64,000 nucleotides of DNA from Criblamydia sequanensis CRIB-18 (GTDB lineage Bacteria > Chlamydiota > Chlamydiia > Chlamydiales > Criblamydiaceae): positions 176,255 through 240,254 of the forward strand of contig NZ_CCEJ010000007.1 in NCBI RefSeq assembly GCF_000750955.1, written 5' to 3'. Below are positions 52,277 to 61,205 of this stretch, one piece after another; the first letter of the stretch is position 1, and every line of letters starts with the position of its first letter. The position numbers and the translations under genes are program-made. The notes under the pieces were generated by a model. It was not told where the DNA came from and made no database searches. It was given only the letters and a program-made list of their open reading frames with translations.

Positions 52277-53360
52277 TTCCGGTTTGAATTAAGTCATGAA
52301 GTTTAAGAAGCCCAAGTATTTTTTTATGCTCATCGACAACAGGTAATACGGTCACTTCATTTTTTTTACTTCCTTCCATTAATTTCAGGGCTTCTCTTGC
52401 TAATGAATCCCGAGTGATAGTCCTAGGGTTGCTATTCATCAGTTCTTTTATTGGAAGGTCAAGTGCTTTAGAGCCAAGTTGTTGAAGCGCGCGACGAAGG
52501 TCTCCGTCAGTAAATATTCCAAGAAGTTCCAAGCTTTTGTTTGAAATCAAAAGAGAGCCGCATCGCTTATTAGATAATTCAACTAAACAATCAATTAGCT
52601 TGCTTTCTGATTGCGCTATTGGAATCTCAGAACCGGTTAGCATAAGATCTCCGACTTTAAAAGTAAGTCGTTTGCCGATTTGACCTGCAGGGTGATTAAA
52701 GGCATACTCATCAATTGAAAAATTTTTCTCTCGCATTAAGGCGATAGAAATCACATCGCCAAAGATCATTTGTACAATACTTGATGTTGTGGGTGCTAAA
52801 TCAAAAGGACAAAGCTCTTTTTTTACAGGCAAACAAAGGGCGAGGTCCGATGCTTTTGCAAGCCTGCTTGATAAATTTGATACAACCGCCACTAAAGTGG
52901 CTTTCTTGTTACGTAAAAAAGGAAGAAGTTGAACAAGCTCTTCAGACTCTCCGCTCTTGCTGATCAAAACGAAGACGTCTTCTTTGCTAACAATCCCTAT
53001 ATCCCCATGAAGAGCGTTCATAGGGGAGAGATAAATGGCTCGGGTATTTGTAGAAGTCATGGTTGCGGCAATTTTTTTAGCGACAAGAGCGCTTTTGCCA
53101 ACGCCGGAAAAGATGATGAGGCCTTTACAAGCTTTCAAAATAGAATAAACTTTTTCAAGCGCCTCTAAATCAATTTTATCAAAAAAATACTCTAAGTTTT
53201 CACGTTCTTCTTCTAGAAGCTTTTTTAACAAGAGAGTTTCCTTACTTTTTTTATTTGTCTTCAAATATAGTTCTTTTTTGTTAGAAGTTGCAAGCTCTGA
53301 TTTTTTCATATGCTCTGGCATAAAAATTTGAAACAAGCTACTTTGCAAGAATAAAGTCAC
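52272..53360 (-). CDS. kpsF: KpsF/GutQ-type D-arabinose-5-phosphate isomerase
   Basis: 362 residues. The SIS domain (about 45-200) has GLIIFSGVGKSALVAKKIAATMTST, HGDIGIV and SKSGESEELVQLLPFLR. Two CBS domains follow (about 235-360) with GIFTDGDLRRAL and the final KILGLLKLHDLIQTGI. The enzyme turns ribulose-5-phosphate into arabinose-5-phosphate, the first step to Kdo for lipopolysaccharide. The start is uncertain: GTG at 53360 or ATG at 53321 or 53309, none with a clear ribosome-binding site. Divergent from icd, 17 bases apart at the longest start. Confidence 0.92.
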   Translation of the reverse strand: MTLFLQSSLFQIFMPEHMKKSELATSNKKELYLKTNKKSKETLLLKKLLEEERENLEYFFDKIDLEALEKVYSILKACKGLIIFSGVGKSALVAKKIAATMTSTNTRAIYLSPMNALHGDIGIVSKEDVFVLISKSGESEELVQLLPFLRNKKATLVAVVSNLSSRLAKASDLALCLPVKKELCPFDLAPTTSSIVQMIFGDVISIALMREKNFSIDEYAFNHPAGQIGKRLTFKVGDLMLTGSEIPIAQSESKLIDCLVELSNKRCGSLLISNKSLELLGIFTDGDLRRALQQLGSKALDLPIKELMNSNPRTITRDSLAREALKLMEGSKKNEVTVLPVVDEHKKILGLLKLHDLIQTGI

Positions 53361-53377
53361 TTTTTATTAGGAAGGCC

Positions 53378-54820
53378 ATGATGAAAAAAATACCTATTGC
53401 AATAGCTCGAGGAGATGGAATTGGACCTGAAATCATGGATGCCGTTTTAGCGATTTTATTTGCTTCGAAAGCAAACATCGATATTCATGAAGTTGAAATT
53501 GGGGAAAAAGTTTATCTAAGGGGCGAATCTTGCGGGATAGAGCCCAAAACTTGGGACATTATCCGGAAAACAAAAGCTTTCTTAAAAGCGCCTATCACAA
53601 CTCCTCAAGGAGGCGGCTTTAAAAGTTTGAATGTCACCGTAAGAACCGTGCTTGGGCTTTTTGCAAACATAAGACCTTGTGTGGCTTATAATCCTTTTGT
53701 CAAAACTAAACACCCTAATATGGATCTTGTGGTCATTCGAGAAAACGAAGAGGATCTCTATACGGGCATTGAATATAGGCAAAGCCAAGACACGGTTCAC
53801 GCTCTGAAAATTATATCAAGGCCTGGCTCTGAAAAAATTATTCGATATGCTTTTGAATTTGCCAAAGCCCAAAATCGAAAAAAAGTGACCTGTTTTTCTA
53901 AAGATAACATCCTTAAATTAACCGATGGGCTTTTTCATAAAATTTTTGATGAAATTGCAAAAGAGTATCCTGAAATTGAAAATGAGCATTGGATTGTAGA
54001 TATTGGGGCTGCAAAACTTGCGGATACACCGGAAGTTTTTGATGTGATTGTAATGCCAAATCTTTATGGAGACATTCTTTCGGATGTGGCAGCTCAAATT
54101 GCCGGCTCTGTTGGACTTGCAGGATCGGCAAATATTGGGCCGACTCTTGCTATGTTTGAAGCGATCCATGGCTCAGCTCCAAGAAGAGCGGGTCAAAATT
54201 TAGCAAACCCTTCCGGTTTACTGCTGGCTGCCGTAATGATGCTTGCGCATATCGGAGAGCCAAAACTTGCTGAGACCATCCATAATGCTTGGCTAAAGAC
54301 CTTAGAGGATGGAATTCATACCTATGACATTTACAAAGAAGGCATAAGCCGCGAGAAAGTGGGGACAAAAGAATTTGCGGAAGCTGTGATTCAAAGACTG
54401 AATCAAAAGCCAAAAGAATTAAAGCCTGTCCACTATCGATCCATGTCCTTTGATAAAATCGTACAGGCAAGCAAAATGAAAAGGCAAAAGAAAGAGCTTG
54501 TCGGGGTAGATGTATTTATTGATAGCGAGCATACTCTTGATTTGCTTAAAGATAAATTGGAAAAAGACTTAAGCCCGCTTAGCCTATCTTCTATTAGCAA
54601 TCGCGGCGTCACAGCGTGGCCAAATCCAATGCCGGAAACCTTCTTTATAGATAACTGGCGCGCTCGTTTTGTCAATAAGATAAAAGGCAAGCCGATCACC
54701 TCTCAAGATATCCTGGATCTTCTAAAAAAAATAACGGACAGAGGATTGGAATTTGTGCATACTGAATCTCTTTTCAATTTTGATGGGAAACCGGGCTATA
54801 ACTTAGCTCAAAATGAATAG
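53378..54820 (+). CDS. icd: Isocitrate dehydrogenase with C-terminal extension
   Basis: 480 residues. The catalytic core (about 1-330) has ARGDGIGPEIMDAVL, the substrate-binding SLNVTVRTVLGLFANIRP, VVIRENEEDLYTGIEY, the metal site VMPNLYGDILSDVAAQIAGSVGLAGSANIG and HGSAPRRAGQNLANP. A C-terminal extension of ~140 residues follows, as in the Thermus/Rickettsia-type enzymes. It oxidises isocitrate to 2-oxoglutarate; cofactor preference (NADP likely) is not settled by eye. AGGAAGG precedes two adjacent ATGs. Chlamydiaceae lack this step, so it points to a Parachlamydiales-type TCA cycle. Confidence 0.93.
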   Translation: MMKKIPIAIARGDGIGPEIMDAVLAILFASKANIDIHEVEIGEKVYLRGESCGIEPKTWDIIRKTKAFLKAPITTPQGGGFKSLNVTVRTVLGLFANIRPCVAYNPFVKTKHPNMDLVVIRENEEDLYTGIEYRQSQDTVHALKIISRPGSEKIIRYAFEFAKAQNRKKVTCFSKDNILKLTDGLFHKIFDEIAKEYPEIENEHWIVDIGAAKLADTPEVFDVIVMPNLYGDILSDVAAQIAGSVGLAGSANIGPTLAMFEAIHGSAPRRAGQNLANPSGLLLAAVMMLAHIGEPKLAETIHNAWLKTLEDGIHTYDIYKEGISREKVGTKEFAEAVIQRLNQKPKELKPVHYRSMSFDKIVQASKMKRQKKELVGVDVFIDSEHTLDLLKDKLEKDLSPLSLSSISNRGVTAWPNPMPETFFIDNWRARFVNKIKGKPITSQDILDLLKKITDRGLEFVHTESLFNFDGKPGYNLAQNE

Positions 54821-54946
54821 TTTTTCTTTGACCTGTGGTGCCTATTTTGACTAAACGCATAGGCTGCCATAATTAAAGGGTAGGGATCTTTTTTAGCATC
54901 GAGAATCGGTTCAGTTTCTCGCCCAAAGAAACCTGGCTTAGCTCAT
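54808..54946 (-). pseudogene. Small frameshifted ORF (about 45 codons)
   Basis: An ATG at 54946 with AGGA 3-7 bases before it opens a frame that stops at codon 3. Reading on with one base removed after codon 2 gives a continuous 45-residue peptide that includes KPGFFGRETEPILDAKKD and PYPLIMAAYAFSQNRHH, ending at 54808. The composition looks like real protein rather than chance. It overlaps the icd end by 13 bases. It could be a recent frameshift, a sequencing error or a remnant of a longer gene. Confidence 0.35.
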
Positions 54947-55021
54947 CTTTCCTATCTCGCAGTGCCGTTAAAAAGAGCCGTCCATGAAAATAGGACACAT
55001 CATTAGATTTTATTAAAGGAG

Positions 55022-56254
55022 TTATTCAATAGGCTCCATCTCAACTAGATCTTCATGGTAGTACTGCCTTTCATCAAGCTCGCCTTCTTGCTTGGCAACA
55101 TAGACCGCAGCTACAGCATCCCCAAGCACGTTTAAGATAGTGGAGACCATTTCCCTTACCCGGTCAATCCCGGCTAAAATAGCAAGCCCTTCAATCGGAA
55201 GACCGACAGATGCAGCTACAGCGGAAAGCATGATAAAACCGGTCCCTGGAATTCCTGCAGCGCCGATAGCTGAAAGGGAGGCTGTGACAACAATAGTTAG
55301 CAGCTGTTGCCAACCTAAAGCCACATTGTAGGCATTTGCCAAAAAGACAACTGCCATTCCCTGAAATAAAGCCGCCCCATTCATATTTACTGTGGAACCT
55401 AAAGGAAGGACAAAGCTTGTGATATTCTTTGAAACCCCAAGGTTTTCCTGAACACAGTGCATAGATACTGGAAGAGTTGCAGAACTTGAGCAAGTTGAGA
55501 ATGCCACCATTATGGCATCTCCCATGCCTCTAATAAAGGGCAAAGGATTTAATTTTGCCAGGAAATAAAGAATGCCGCCAAAAACTATGACGGCATGAAT
55601 CAAACAAGCTAAATAAAAAGTGGTTAAAAATTTAGAGAGCTGAATAAGAGTGTCGATTCCAAAAGCTCCTGTGACCCAAGCCATGATGGCAAAAACTCCG
55701 ATTGGAGAAAACTCCATCACAATTGAAGTCAGCCGATACATAACATCTGCTAAAGAATCGAGTAAGTTTCTTAAAGGCTTGCCTTTTTCTCCTGCAAAAT
55801 TAATAGAAATACCTAAAAAAATGGCAAAAGTGATGATTTGCAAAACGTTTCCATCAACAAGCGATTTAATGGGATTATAAGGAATGATTTCAAGGATCAT
55901 GTCTGTGATGGAAGGCGTTTCGGGAGTCGTGATTTGAATTTGCGCGCGAGATAAATCAAGACCTGACCCTACTCCAAAAAGCTTTCCAAGAGAAATGCCG
56001 ATAAGAATAGCGGCAGCTGTTGTCGATAGAAAAACAAGAAGCGATTTTAAACCTACCCGGCCCAATTTTTGGGGATCATGAATGCTTGTAATTCCAACTG
56101 TCATAGAGGCTAAGACAAGAAGCACGATAATCATATTGATTAATCGTAAAAATATGTCTCCAACAGGCTTTAAGACAGTAGACCAATCGCCAAGGATAAA
56201 TCCTGCGATCACGCCAAGAAATAAAGCAATAAGGATTTTAACCCATAATTTCAT
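55022..56254 (-). CDS. gltP: Na+/H+-dicarboxylate or glutamate symporter (GltP/DctA family)
   Basis: 410 residues, eight membrane helices plus two re-entrant loops. Family marks are the serine-rich HP1 region (STCSSSATLPVS), the NMNGAALFQG motif in helix 7 and the HP2 region AIGAAGIPGTGFIML. They couple import of glutamate, aspartate or C4-dicarboxylates to Na+ or H+. Residues in helix 8 are NVLGDAVAAVYVAKQEGELD. AGGAG lies 7 bases before the ATG. A homologue (gltT) sits near kpsF and spoU in C. trachomatis as I recall. Import would feed the TCA cycle. Confidence 0.92.
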   Translation of the reverse strand: MKLWVKILIALFLGVIAGFILGDWSTVLKPVGDIFLRLINMIIVLLVLASMTVGITSIHDPQKLGRVGLKSLLVFLSTTAAAILIGISLGKLFGVGSGLDLSRAQIQITTPETPSITDMILEIIPYNPIKSLVDGNVLQIITFAIFLGISINFAGEKGKPLRNLLDSLADVMYRLTSIVMEFSPIGVFAIMAWVTGAFGIDTLIQLSKFLTTFYLACLIHAVIVFGGILYFLAKLNPLPFIRGMGDAIMVAFSTCSSSATLPVSMHCVQENLGVSKNITSFVLPLGSTVNMNGAALFQGMAVVFLANAYNVALGWQQLLTIVVTASLSAIGAAGIPGTGFIMLSAVAASVGLPIEGLAILAGIDRVREMVSTILNVLGDAVAAVYVAKQEGELDERQYYHEDLVEMEPIE

Positions 56255-56492
56255 ATTGATCTCCTATACCCAATTAAGCGAATATCAAAGCTCCTTTTTA
56301 AAAAATTAATTTTTTTTGAGTTCATTCGCTTTTGGCTTTTGTAATGCCTGGATTGATCTTTCCAGACTAACGGCATTTAACTTATTTATTTCAAAGCCTT
56401 AGTCAAATGCCTGAAGTTATTAAATGTTATTTGTTTCCTTTTTCACAACTTAAAAGTAATTAGCTTTAAAAAGAGATAAGTAAAAACTTTGT
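56255..56492. other. 238-base gap with one nested hairpin
   Basis: AT-rich. At 56343-56377 AATGCC/GGCATT encloses CTGGA/TCCAG. It is downstream of lpxK and upstream of the symporter gene on the same strand and may end lpxK transcription, though no T run follows. Nothing else is visible. Confidence 0.4.
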
Positions 56493-57644
56493 TTACCTTG
56501 TAAAGAAACAATTGTCCTTTAAAGGATCCATTTCTTTTTTTAAGCTTAGTGATAAAAGGTGATTGATCGTTAAATCCCATATTTCTTTTCCCTGAATAAT
56601 TTCAGTTGAAATAGGGGCTACAGCTATTGGGAGAGCGATCTTCCAATTTTTATTAATTTTTACAGCATCTTTTTCCGTAACGACAATTGCTTTTGCACCA
56701 AGCTCTTTTGATTTAAGAGCGAAAGAATCTAATAGTTTCCTTGAAACAAAAGCATGGTCATGCAAGAAAAAGGTATTTACAATTTTAAACTCTTCCTTTT
56801 CTAGCATGCTTTTGAATCTGAAGGGATTGCCGATGGCTGCAAAGACGGCAATAGGTTCTTTATCAAGGACAATCGGGTTTAAAGTTTGAATGTCTTGCAA
56901 AGGATCCATTTTGTATCTTGTAAACACGATGGGAGCTTTTGTGAAAGGTTTGATCTTTTCTTTAAGCTCATCTAAATTCTGATTTTCTTCCGTGTGGTTG
57001 CAAATAATAAGATTGGCACGTCTTAGACCCTTTGGACTTTCCCTTAGAAGCCCGCAGGGAAAATGACGAAAATAGCCGAATAAATTTTGACTATCCAAAA
57101 CGACGATTTCAAAATCTCTTTTTAGTCTCCTATGTTGCATGGCATCATCTAGAAGAATTAATTTTGTGTCGCATTTTTGGCAAAGCTCTGCCGCCTTTAC
57201 TCGATTTTTTCCGACGATCACTTTAGCTTTCGGCAGTTTGGTGGCGAGAAAATAAGGCTCATCGCCTGCATGATGGGCAGACATGACAGGCCCATTGTCT
57301 TTAGATAAAAGAAAAGGGGCGTTTGCTTTTTCAAGCGAGGAGTGATACCCCCTTGAAATAATTGCAAGAGGCACTTTTTCCTCTAAAGCTTGGCCAAGCA
57401 ATAAAACGATAGGGGTTTTGCCAACCCCTCCTAAGACAATATTTCCGATGCTGCAGATGGGAATGTTAACCGATTCTTGGGTCAAGAATTTCTTATCGTA
57501 TAAGTAATGAAAGCAAAGGCTTCCTAATTTGAAAAGAAAAGAAAAGGGCCAGAAAATCAAAAGAAATAAAATCTTTTTAGAATCTTTTTTTTCAAGCGTC
57601 TTTTTAAACCAGGTCTCTATGCTGCTTTTAAGTAAGTTGTTCAA
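56493..57644 (-). CDS. lpxK: Tetraacyldisaccharide 4'-kinase LpxK
   Basis: 383 residues. An N-terminal membrane-associated helix (about 20-45) precedes the P-loop SIGNIVLGGVGKTPIVLLLGQ. SRGYHS follows, then HHAGDEPYFLA, LLDDAMQHRRLKRDFEIVVLD (Asp-Asp and Gln-His motif) and VVTEKDAVK near the C-terminus, the typical LpxK series. LpxK phosphorylates the 4' position of the lipid A precursor. The TTG start at 57644 is supported by AAGG 11 bases upstream. Length is slightly above the usual ~330-350 because of the leader. Confidence 0.92.
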   Translation of the reverse strand: MNNLLKSSIETWFKKTLEKKDSKKILFLLIFWPFSFLFKLGSLCFHYLYDKKFLTQESVNIPICSIGNIVLGGVGKTPIVLLLGQALEEKVPLAIISRGYHSSLEKANAPFLLSKDNGPVMSAHHAGDEPYFLATKLPKAKVIVGKNRVKAAELCQKCDTKLILLDDAMQHRRLKRDFEIVVLDSQNLFGYFRHFPCGLLRESPKGLRRANLIICNHTEENQNLDELKEKIKPFTKAPIVFTRYKMDPLQDIQTLNPIVLDKEPIAVFAAIGNPFRFKSMLEKEEFKIVNTFFLHDHAFVSRKLLDSFALKSKELGAKAIVVTEKDAVKINKNWKIALPIAVAPISTEIIQGKEIWDLTINHLLSLSLKKEMDPLKDNCFFTR

Positions 57645-57771
57645 AAAGTGTTTTACCTTTAAAAATTAATAACCGAAAAATTCAAACCTTTTAAGATAGA
57701 TCAATAAATAATAAAAAGCCAGAAAAGGAAAATTGACAACTAATAATTTCAATTAAAAAATGAACTTAAGC

Positions 57772-58383
57772 TTAACTTCTCGAGCTGCAAAGCATAAGCT
57801 CTTCTTTTGAAGAAAAAAGAATTTCCTCTACCATCTCGATTAAGATATGAATGGCAGCCATATGAGCTTCCTGGATACGGTCTGAAAAAGAAAAACCGTC
57901 TATTATAAGCTCAAGATCGGCTTCTCCTTTTAAAGGGCCGCCTGATTTACCAAGAAAAGCAATCGTTCTAAGTCCAAGCTCTTTTGCCGTTTTAAAAGCA
58001 TTCAAAAGATTTTTTGACTTTCCGCTCGTGGTTAATCCTATGAAAATATCTTCTTTTTTTCCATAGGCTTCAACGCCTCGTGAAAAGACAGAGTCAAACC
58101 CGAGGTCATTTCCAACACAGGTTAAATGACCGGGCTCAGAGAGGGCGATTGCAGGTAGAGCTTTTCTTTTATTTCGAAAAACCCCGGTAAGCTCTTCTGC
58201 GAAATGCATGGCGTCGCATAGGCTTCCGCCATTGCCGGCAATGATAATTTTGCCGCCGCTTTCAAAACAGTCGGCAATCATAATAGCCGAATTTTCTAAA
58301 AAAGCGATGGATTCCAACTCTGAAAGTTTTTCTGCCGCTCGAATTGCTTCTTTAACGGAAGCTTGAATTTTCTCTCTCATCAA
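57772..58383 (-). CDS. gmhA: SIS-domain phosphoheptose isomerase GmhA
   Basis: 203 residues, the standard length. The SIS domain has IIAGNGGSLCDAMHFAEELTG, ALSEPGHLTCVGNDLGF, IGLTTSGKSKNLLNAF and the late SDRIQEAHMAAIHILIE with the catalytic Glu/His segment typical of GmhA. It converts sedoheptulose-7-phosphate to D-glycero-D-manno-heptose-7-phosphate for LPS core. Other ADP-heptose genes are not in the window. It lies 128 bases upstream of lpxK on the same strand, with an AT-rich featureless gap. Confidence 0.9.
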   Translation of the reverse strand: MMREKIQASVKEAIRAAEKLSELESIAFLENSAIMIADCFESGGKIIIAGNGGSLCDAMHFAEELTGVFRNKRKALPAIALSEPGHLTCVGNDLGFDSVFSRGVEAYGKKEDIFIGLTTSGKSKNLLNAFKTAKELGLRTIAFLGKSGGPLKGEADLELIIDGFSFSDRIQEAHMAAIHILIEMVEEILFSSKEELMLCSSRS

Positions 58384-58460
58384 ATTTACCGAATGTTGAG
58401 TCTTATCAAAAAACAGATGTTAAATTGAATGTGAGTTGATTGCAATTTTAAAACTGGCGT

Positions 58461-61013
58461 TTATTCTCCTAAGCTTTGATCTGTTTTTTCATGATTTAAA
58501 CCTTGAAAAAGCTCTGTTTGTAGTTCTGATGTTTCAATTAGTAGTGATTCAAGCGGATAAGCGCCATCCCATGAATCAGCTCTATAAGGCGGGGTTGGCG
58601 GACATGAAGTCGGTTCTCCTTGAATGATCGAGGCGCTATTTGGAGAAAAACAGCATTCAATAAGCTCCTCATAAGAGTCATTTGCAGCGCCTAATAGTCT
58701 ATCAAAAGAAGTTTGTCTATAGTGCTTCTGAAGAGAAGGTAAATATTCAAAAACCTTATCTATTACTTCATCCTCTAATGGGACCAAAGTCAGTAGTTCG
58801 TCTATAAACTTAAGCTGTATCTTTTCGGATTTATTATCTGCCAGCCATAATGCTATGGTTTCAAGAAAATTATAGGGAAGTGAGTCCTCATGGTATTCAA
58901 GACTAATCGCTGCAAGAATAGGCATGTAAGGTTCAAAATCTGAAGACCTCTCTTGCTCCTCTAAATATTTTTGCAAGAAAAACCTTCGCTGTCTCTGAAG
59001 ATGCAAGTCCTGTATTTCCATAGCAAAGTCAAGTATTTCGGAGTCATTTAAAACTTTTCCGAACGTTTTTTTTCCCTCTCTATAAAGAGTTGCCTTCTCA
59101 ATTGCTGCAAAGCTTTTGATTGTGCAGTTTCCAACAATTTGAGGCTCGTCATGAATGATAATTGGAGATTCGGATTCTTTTTCAGAAAAACGACTTGGGA
59201 AAAATTTTTGGAAAAACTCTTCTGCTTCACTTGGTTTTTCAATTTCTTTAATCAAATTTTTTAATTCGGATCGTGTAGATAAAGGGTGATGTGAAACCCC
59301 TGGGTAGGGTCCTGCCGCATAGCCATTGTTTCCAATATAAACACCGCTTCGAGTTAAAAGAAAACCGACATGATGTCTCTCTTCACCTGTAGTTTTAAAA
59401 GATTTCATTAGAGCAACCGGTTGACTTTCCAGGGTTTCTTTTGGATGAACTTTTTTTATGATCTTTGAGAATCTTCGTGAATGTAAGTGGCTATTTGAAA
59501 AAGCCTGGGAGAGGATAGTGCCTATTTTAGTAAAAAATTGATCTAAAATATCTTCCGGTTCATCTTTTGATTCAGTCGCCGTTACCTCAATTTCTTCGTC
59601 ATCATAAATTTTTCCTAAAAGGTTGCTTGTATCCTTAGATATAAAATCATAAAGCTCTAACGCTTCACGTTCATCGCTTGAGAATACTTCATAGAAATCA
59701 AGGCACTCATGCTGCAAACAGTTTTCAAGAGGTCTATTGCAGTTAGAAACTCCAATTAGATCGACTTTATAACCATCTACTTCCCAAAAAACATCTATCT
59801 CAAAAATGTTAGCAAGAAGAGAAAGATGAAGAAATTCATTATAGTAATCCTTGAAAAAGAAGCGGACCATAATTTCGTGAATTTCATTTTTCGAATGGCG
59901 TAATCGTAAGAGTTGAATAAAAACCGTTTCAAATGAGGGTATGGGGGTTCCTTTTGATGTTTTTTCACAAATGACAAAGGGATCAACATTAAATTCTTCA
60001 AAAATCTTTAGAATCCTAAACTTTTTTCTGAAACTTATATGAGTTTCAATGCAAATCAAAAAAGGAGTTGCCCCCTCATCATTCGGGTGGTTGATGTCTA
60101 CGTTAAAAAAATAAAGAAGCCTCAGCAAATCTTCAAATGAGTCGACTTCGTGGTTATCCAAATAGACATCAAACATCTCAAGAACTTTATGAAATGCATT
60201 ATTGCCATCTTTTGTAACCAATTCTGAAACCTGTTGACTTATTGATTCAGCTTGATTCAAGGCTCTTAAGAAATAGGCAAGTTTTGCCGGGTTTGAAAAT
60301 TCAATATCGCCGACGAAAACTTCAGTTAGAAGGTCTTGAATTTCTATCTTTTTGTTTTCCGGACTTAAGTATTTTAGATAAATTATCGCTCTTTTCAAGA
60401 GCTCAAGGGGATTTCTGAAATGCTTTTGAATCAAATGATCCATAGGAGACATGCCTGATTTATCCACACTATAAATGTTTTTGCCGCTTTTCTTTTGGAG
60501 AATGCTTAAAATATAATCCCATTCTTTATGGGAAATGTCTGAATAGGAAGCGGCGCAGTGGATAAAATTTCTTCCCAGCCGATTACAGATGGATGGATCG
60601 GCGCCTCGTCTTATCAGATCTTGAAATAGCAAACAAAACTGTTTTTTTTCCCATATTACTTTAGTTAAGGAGATTAGTGTGGAATTTCTGGAGCTGCTTT
60701 CAATGTGGGTTGCCGAGTTTGGTTTTTTTTTAAGCGTTTTTAACGCTTTATAAAAGTTGGCACTTATTAAATAGGTATGAATAGAGGAGGGCAGCTCACT
60801 ACCAATAAGGCGTGCTTTTTTTAGAGTTGGGCTGTCTAAGGGCTCTATTGTAGGATATGATCTCGCTAAAGATTTTTCTTTTCGCTTTTTTCCCGCTTCT
60901 TCCCCGCTATGAGTTTCAAAAGCTGCAACACTAGTTGGACAGTCTGTAGTTTTTGGGAAGTGGGGTATAAAAGACCAAGTTCTTGATAAAGGATTAATTT
61001 CAAAACTATTCAT
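58461..61013 (-). CDS. Ankyrin-type repeat protein with possible permuted papain-like module
   Basis: 850 residues, no signal peptide. Residues ~95-340 hold degenerate ankyrin repeats, best seen in ADPSICNRLGRNFIHCAAS and DINHPNDEGATPFLICIE. A later region (~540-660) has RHHVGFLL (His547, His548) followed by GVYIGNNGYAAGPYPG, then GNCTIKSFAAIEKA with Cys630. His first and Asn-Cys later, 82 residues apart, is the order of permuted papain-fold enzymes (LRAT/YiiX type). The C-terminus is helical. Ankyrin proteins of intracellular bacteria are often host-directed, but no secretion signal is visible. The family is not recognised as a whole. Confidence 0.65.
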   Translation of the reverse strand: MNSFEINPLSRTWSFIPHFPKTTDCPTSVAAFETHSGEEAGKKRKEKSLARSYPTIEPLDSPTLKKARLIGSELPSSIHTYLISANFYKALKTLKKKPNSATHIESSSRNSTLISLTKVIWEKKQFCLLFQDLIRRGADPSICNRLGRNFIHCAASYSDISHKEWDYILSILQKKSGKNIYSVDKSGMSPMDHLIQKHFRNPLELLKRAIIYLKYLSPENKKIEIQDLLTEVFVGDIEFSNPAKLAYFLRALNQAESISQQVSELVTKDGNNAFHKVLEMFDVYLDNHEVDSFEDLLRLLYFFNVDINHPNDEGATPFLICIETHISFRKKFRILKIFEEFNVDPFVICEKTSKGTPIPSFETVFIQLLRLRHSKNEIHEIMVRFFFKDYYNEFLHLSLLANIFEIDVFWEVDGYKVDLIGVSNCNRPLENCLQHECLDFYEVFSSDEREALELYDFISKDTSNLLGKIYDDEEIEVTATESKDEPEDILDQFFTKIGTILSQAFSNSHLHSRRFSKIIKKVHPKETLESQPVALMKSFKTTGEERHHVGFLLTRSGVYIGNNGYAAGPYPGVSHHPLSTRSELKNLIKEIEKPSEAEEFFQKFFPSRFSEKESESPIIIHDEPQIVGNCTIKSFAAIEKATLYREGKKTFGKVLNDSEILDFAMEIQDLHLQRQRRFFLQKYLEEQERSSDFEPYMPILAAISLEYHEDSLPYNFLETIALWLADNKSEKIQLKFIDELLTLVPLEDEVIDKVFEYLPSLQKHYRQTSFDRLLGAANDSYEELIECCFSPNSASIIQGEPTSCPPTPPYRADSWDGAYPLESLLIETSELQTELFQGLNHEKTDQSLGE

Positions 61014-61205
61014 TTTATTACTAAATATTAATATTAAGGTGGGTAATTTTAATAAAAAATATATTTTATTAACAATAATAATTAATTAATGTGTTTTGCG
61101 ATGCTTTGCTAATCCTATGTGAAGAAGAAGGTCTGCTATGAAAGGTGGCGTAAAATAAAGATATGAGTTAAGTTTCCTTTTTTTAAGAGAAACTTAAGTT
61201 TCGTC

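Noticed and set aside
53913..54169. Minus-strand ORFs inside icd
   Set aside because: Shadow frames of a strongly conserved enzyme gene.
54820..54990. 41-codon GTG-started frame upstream of icd's end on the minus strand
   Set aside because: No ribosome-binding site; the alternative frame (54808-54946) looks more protein-like.
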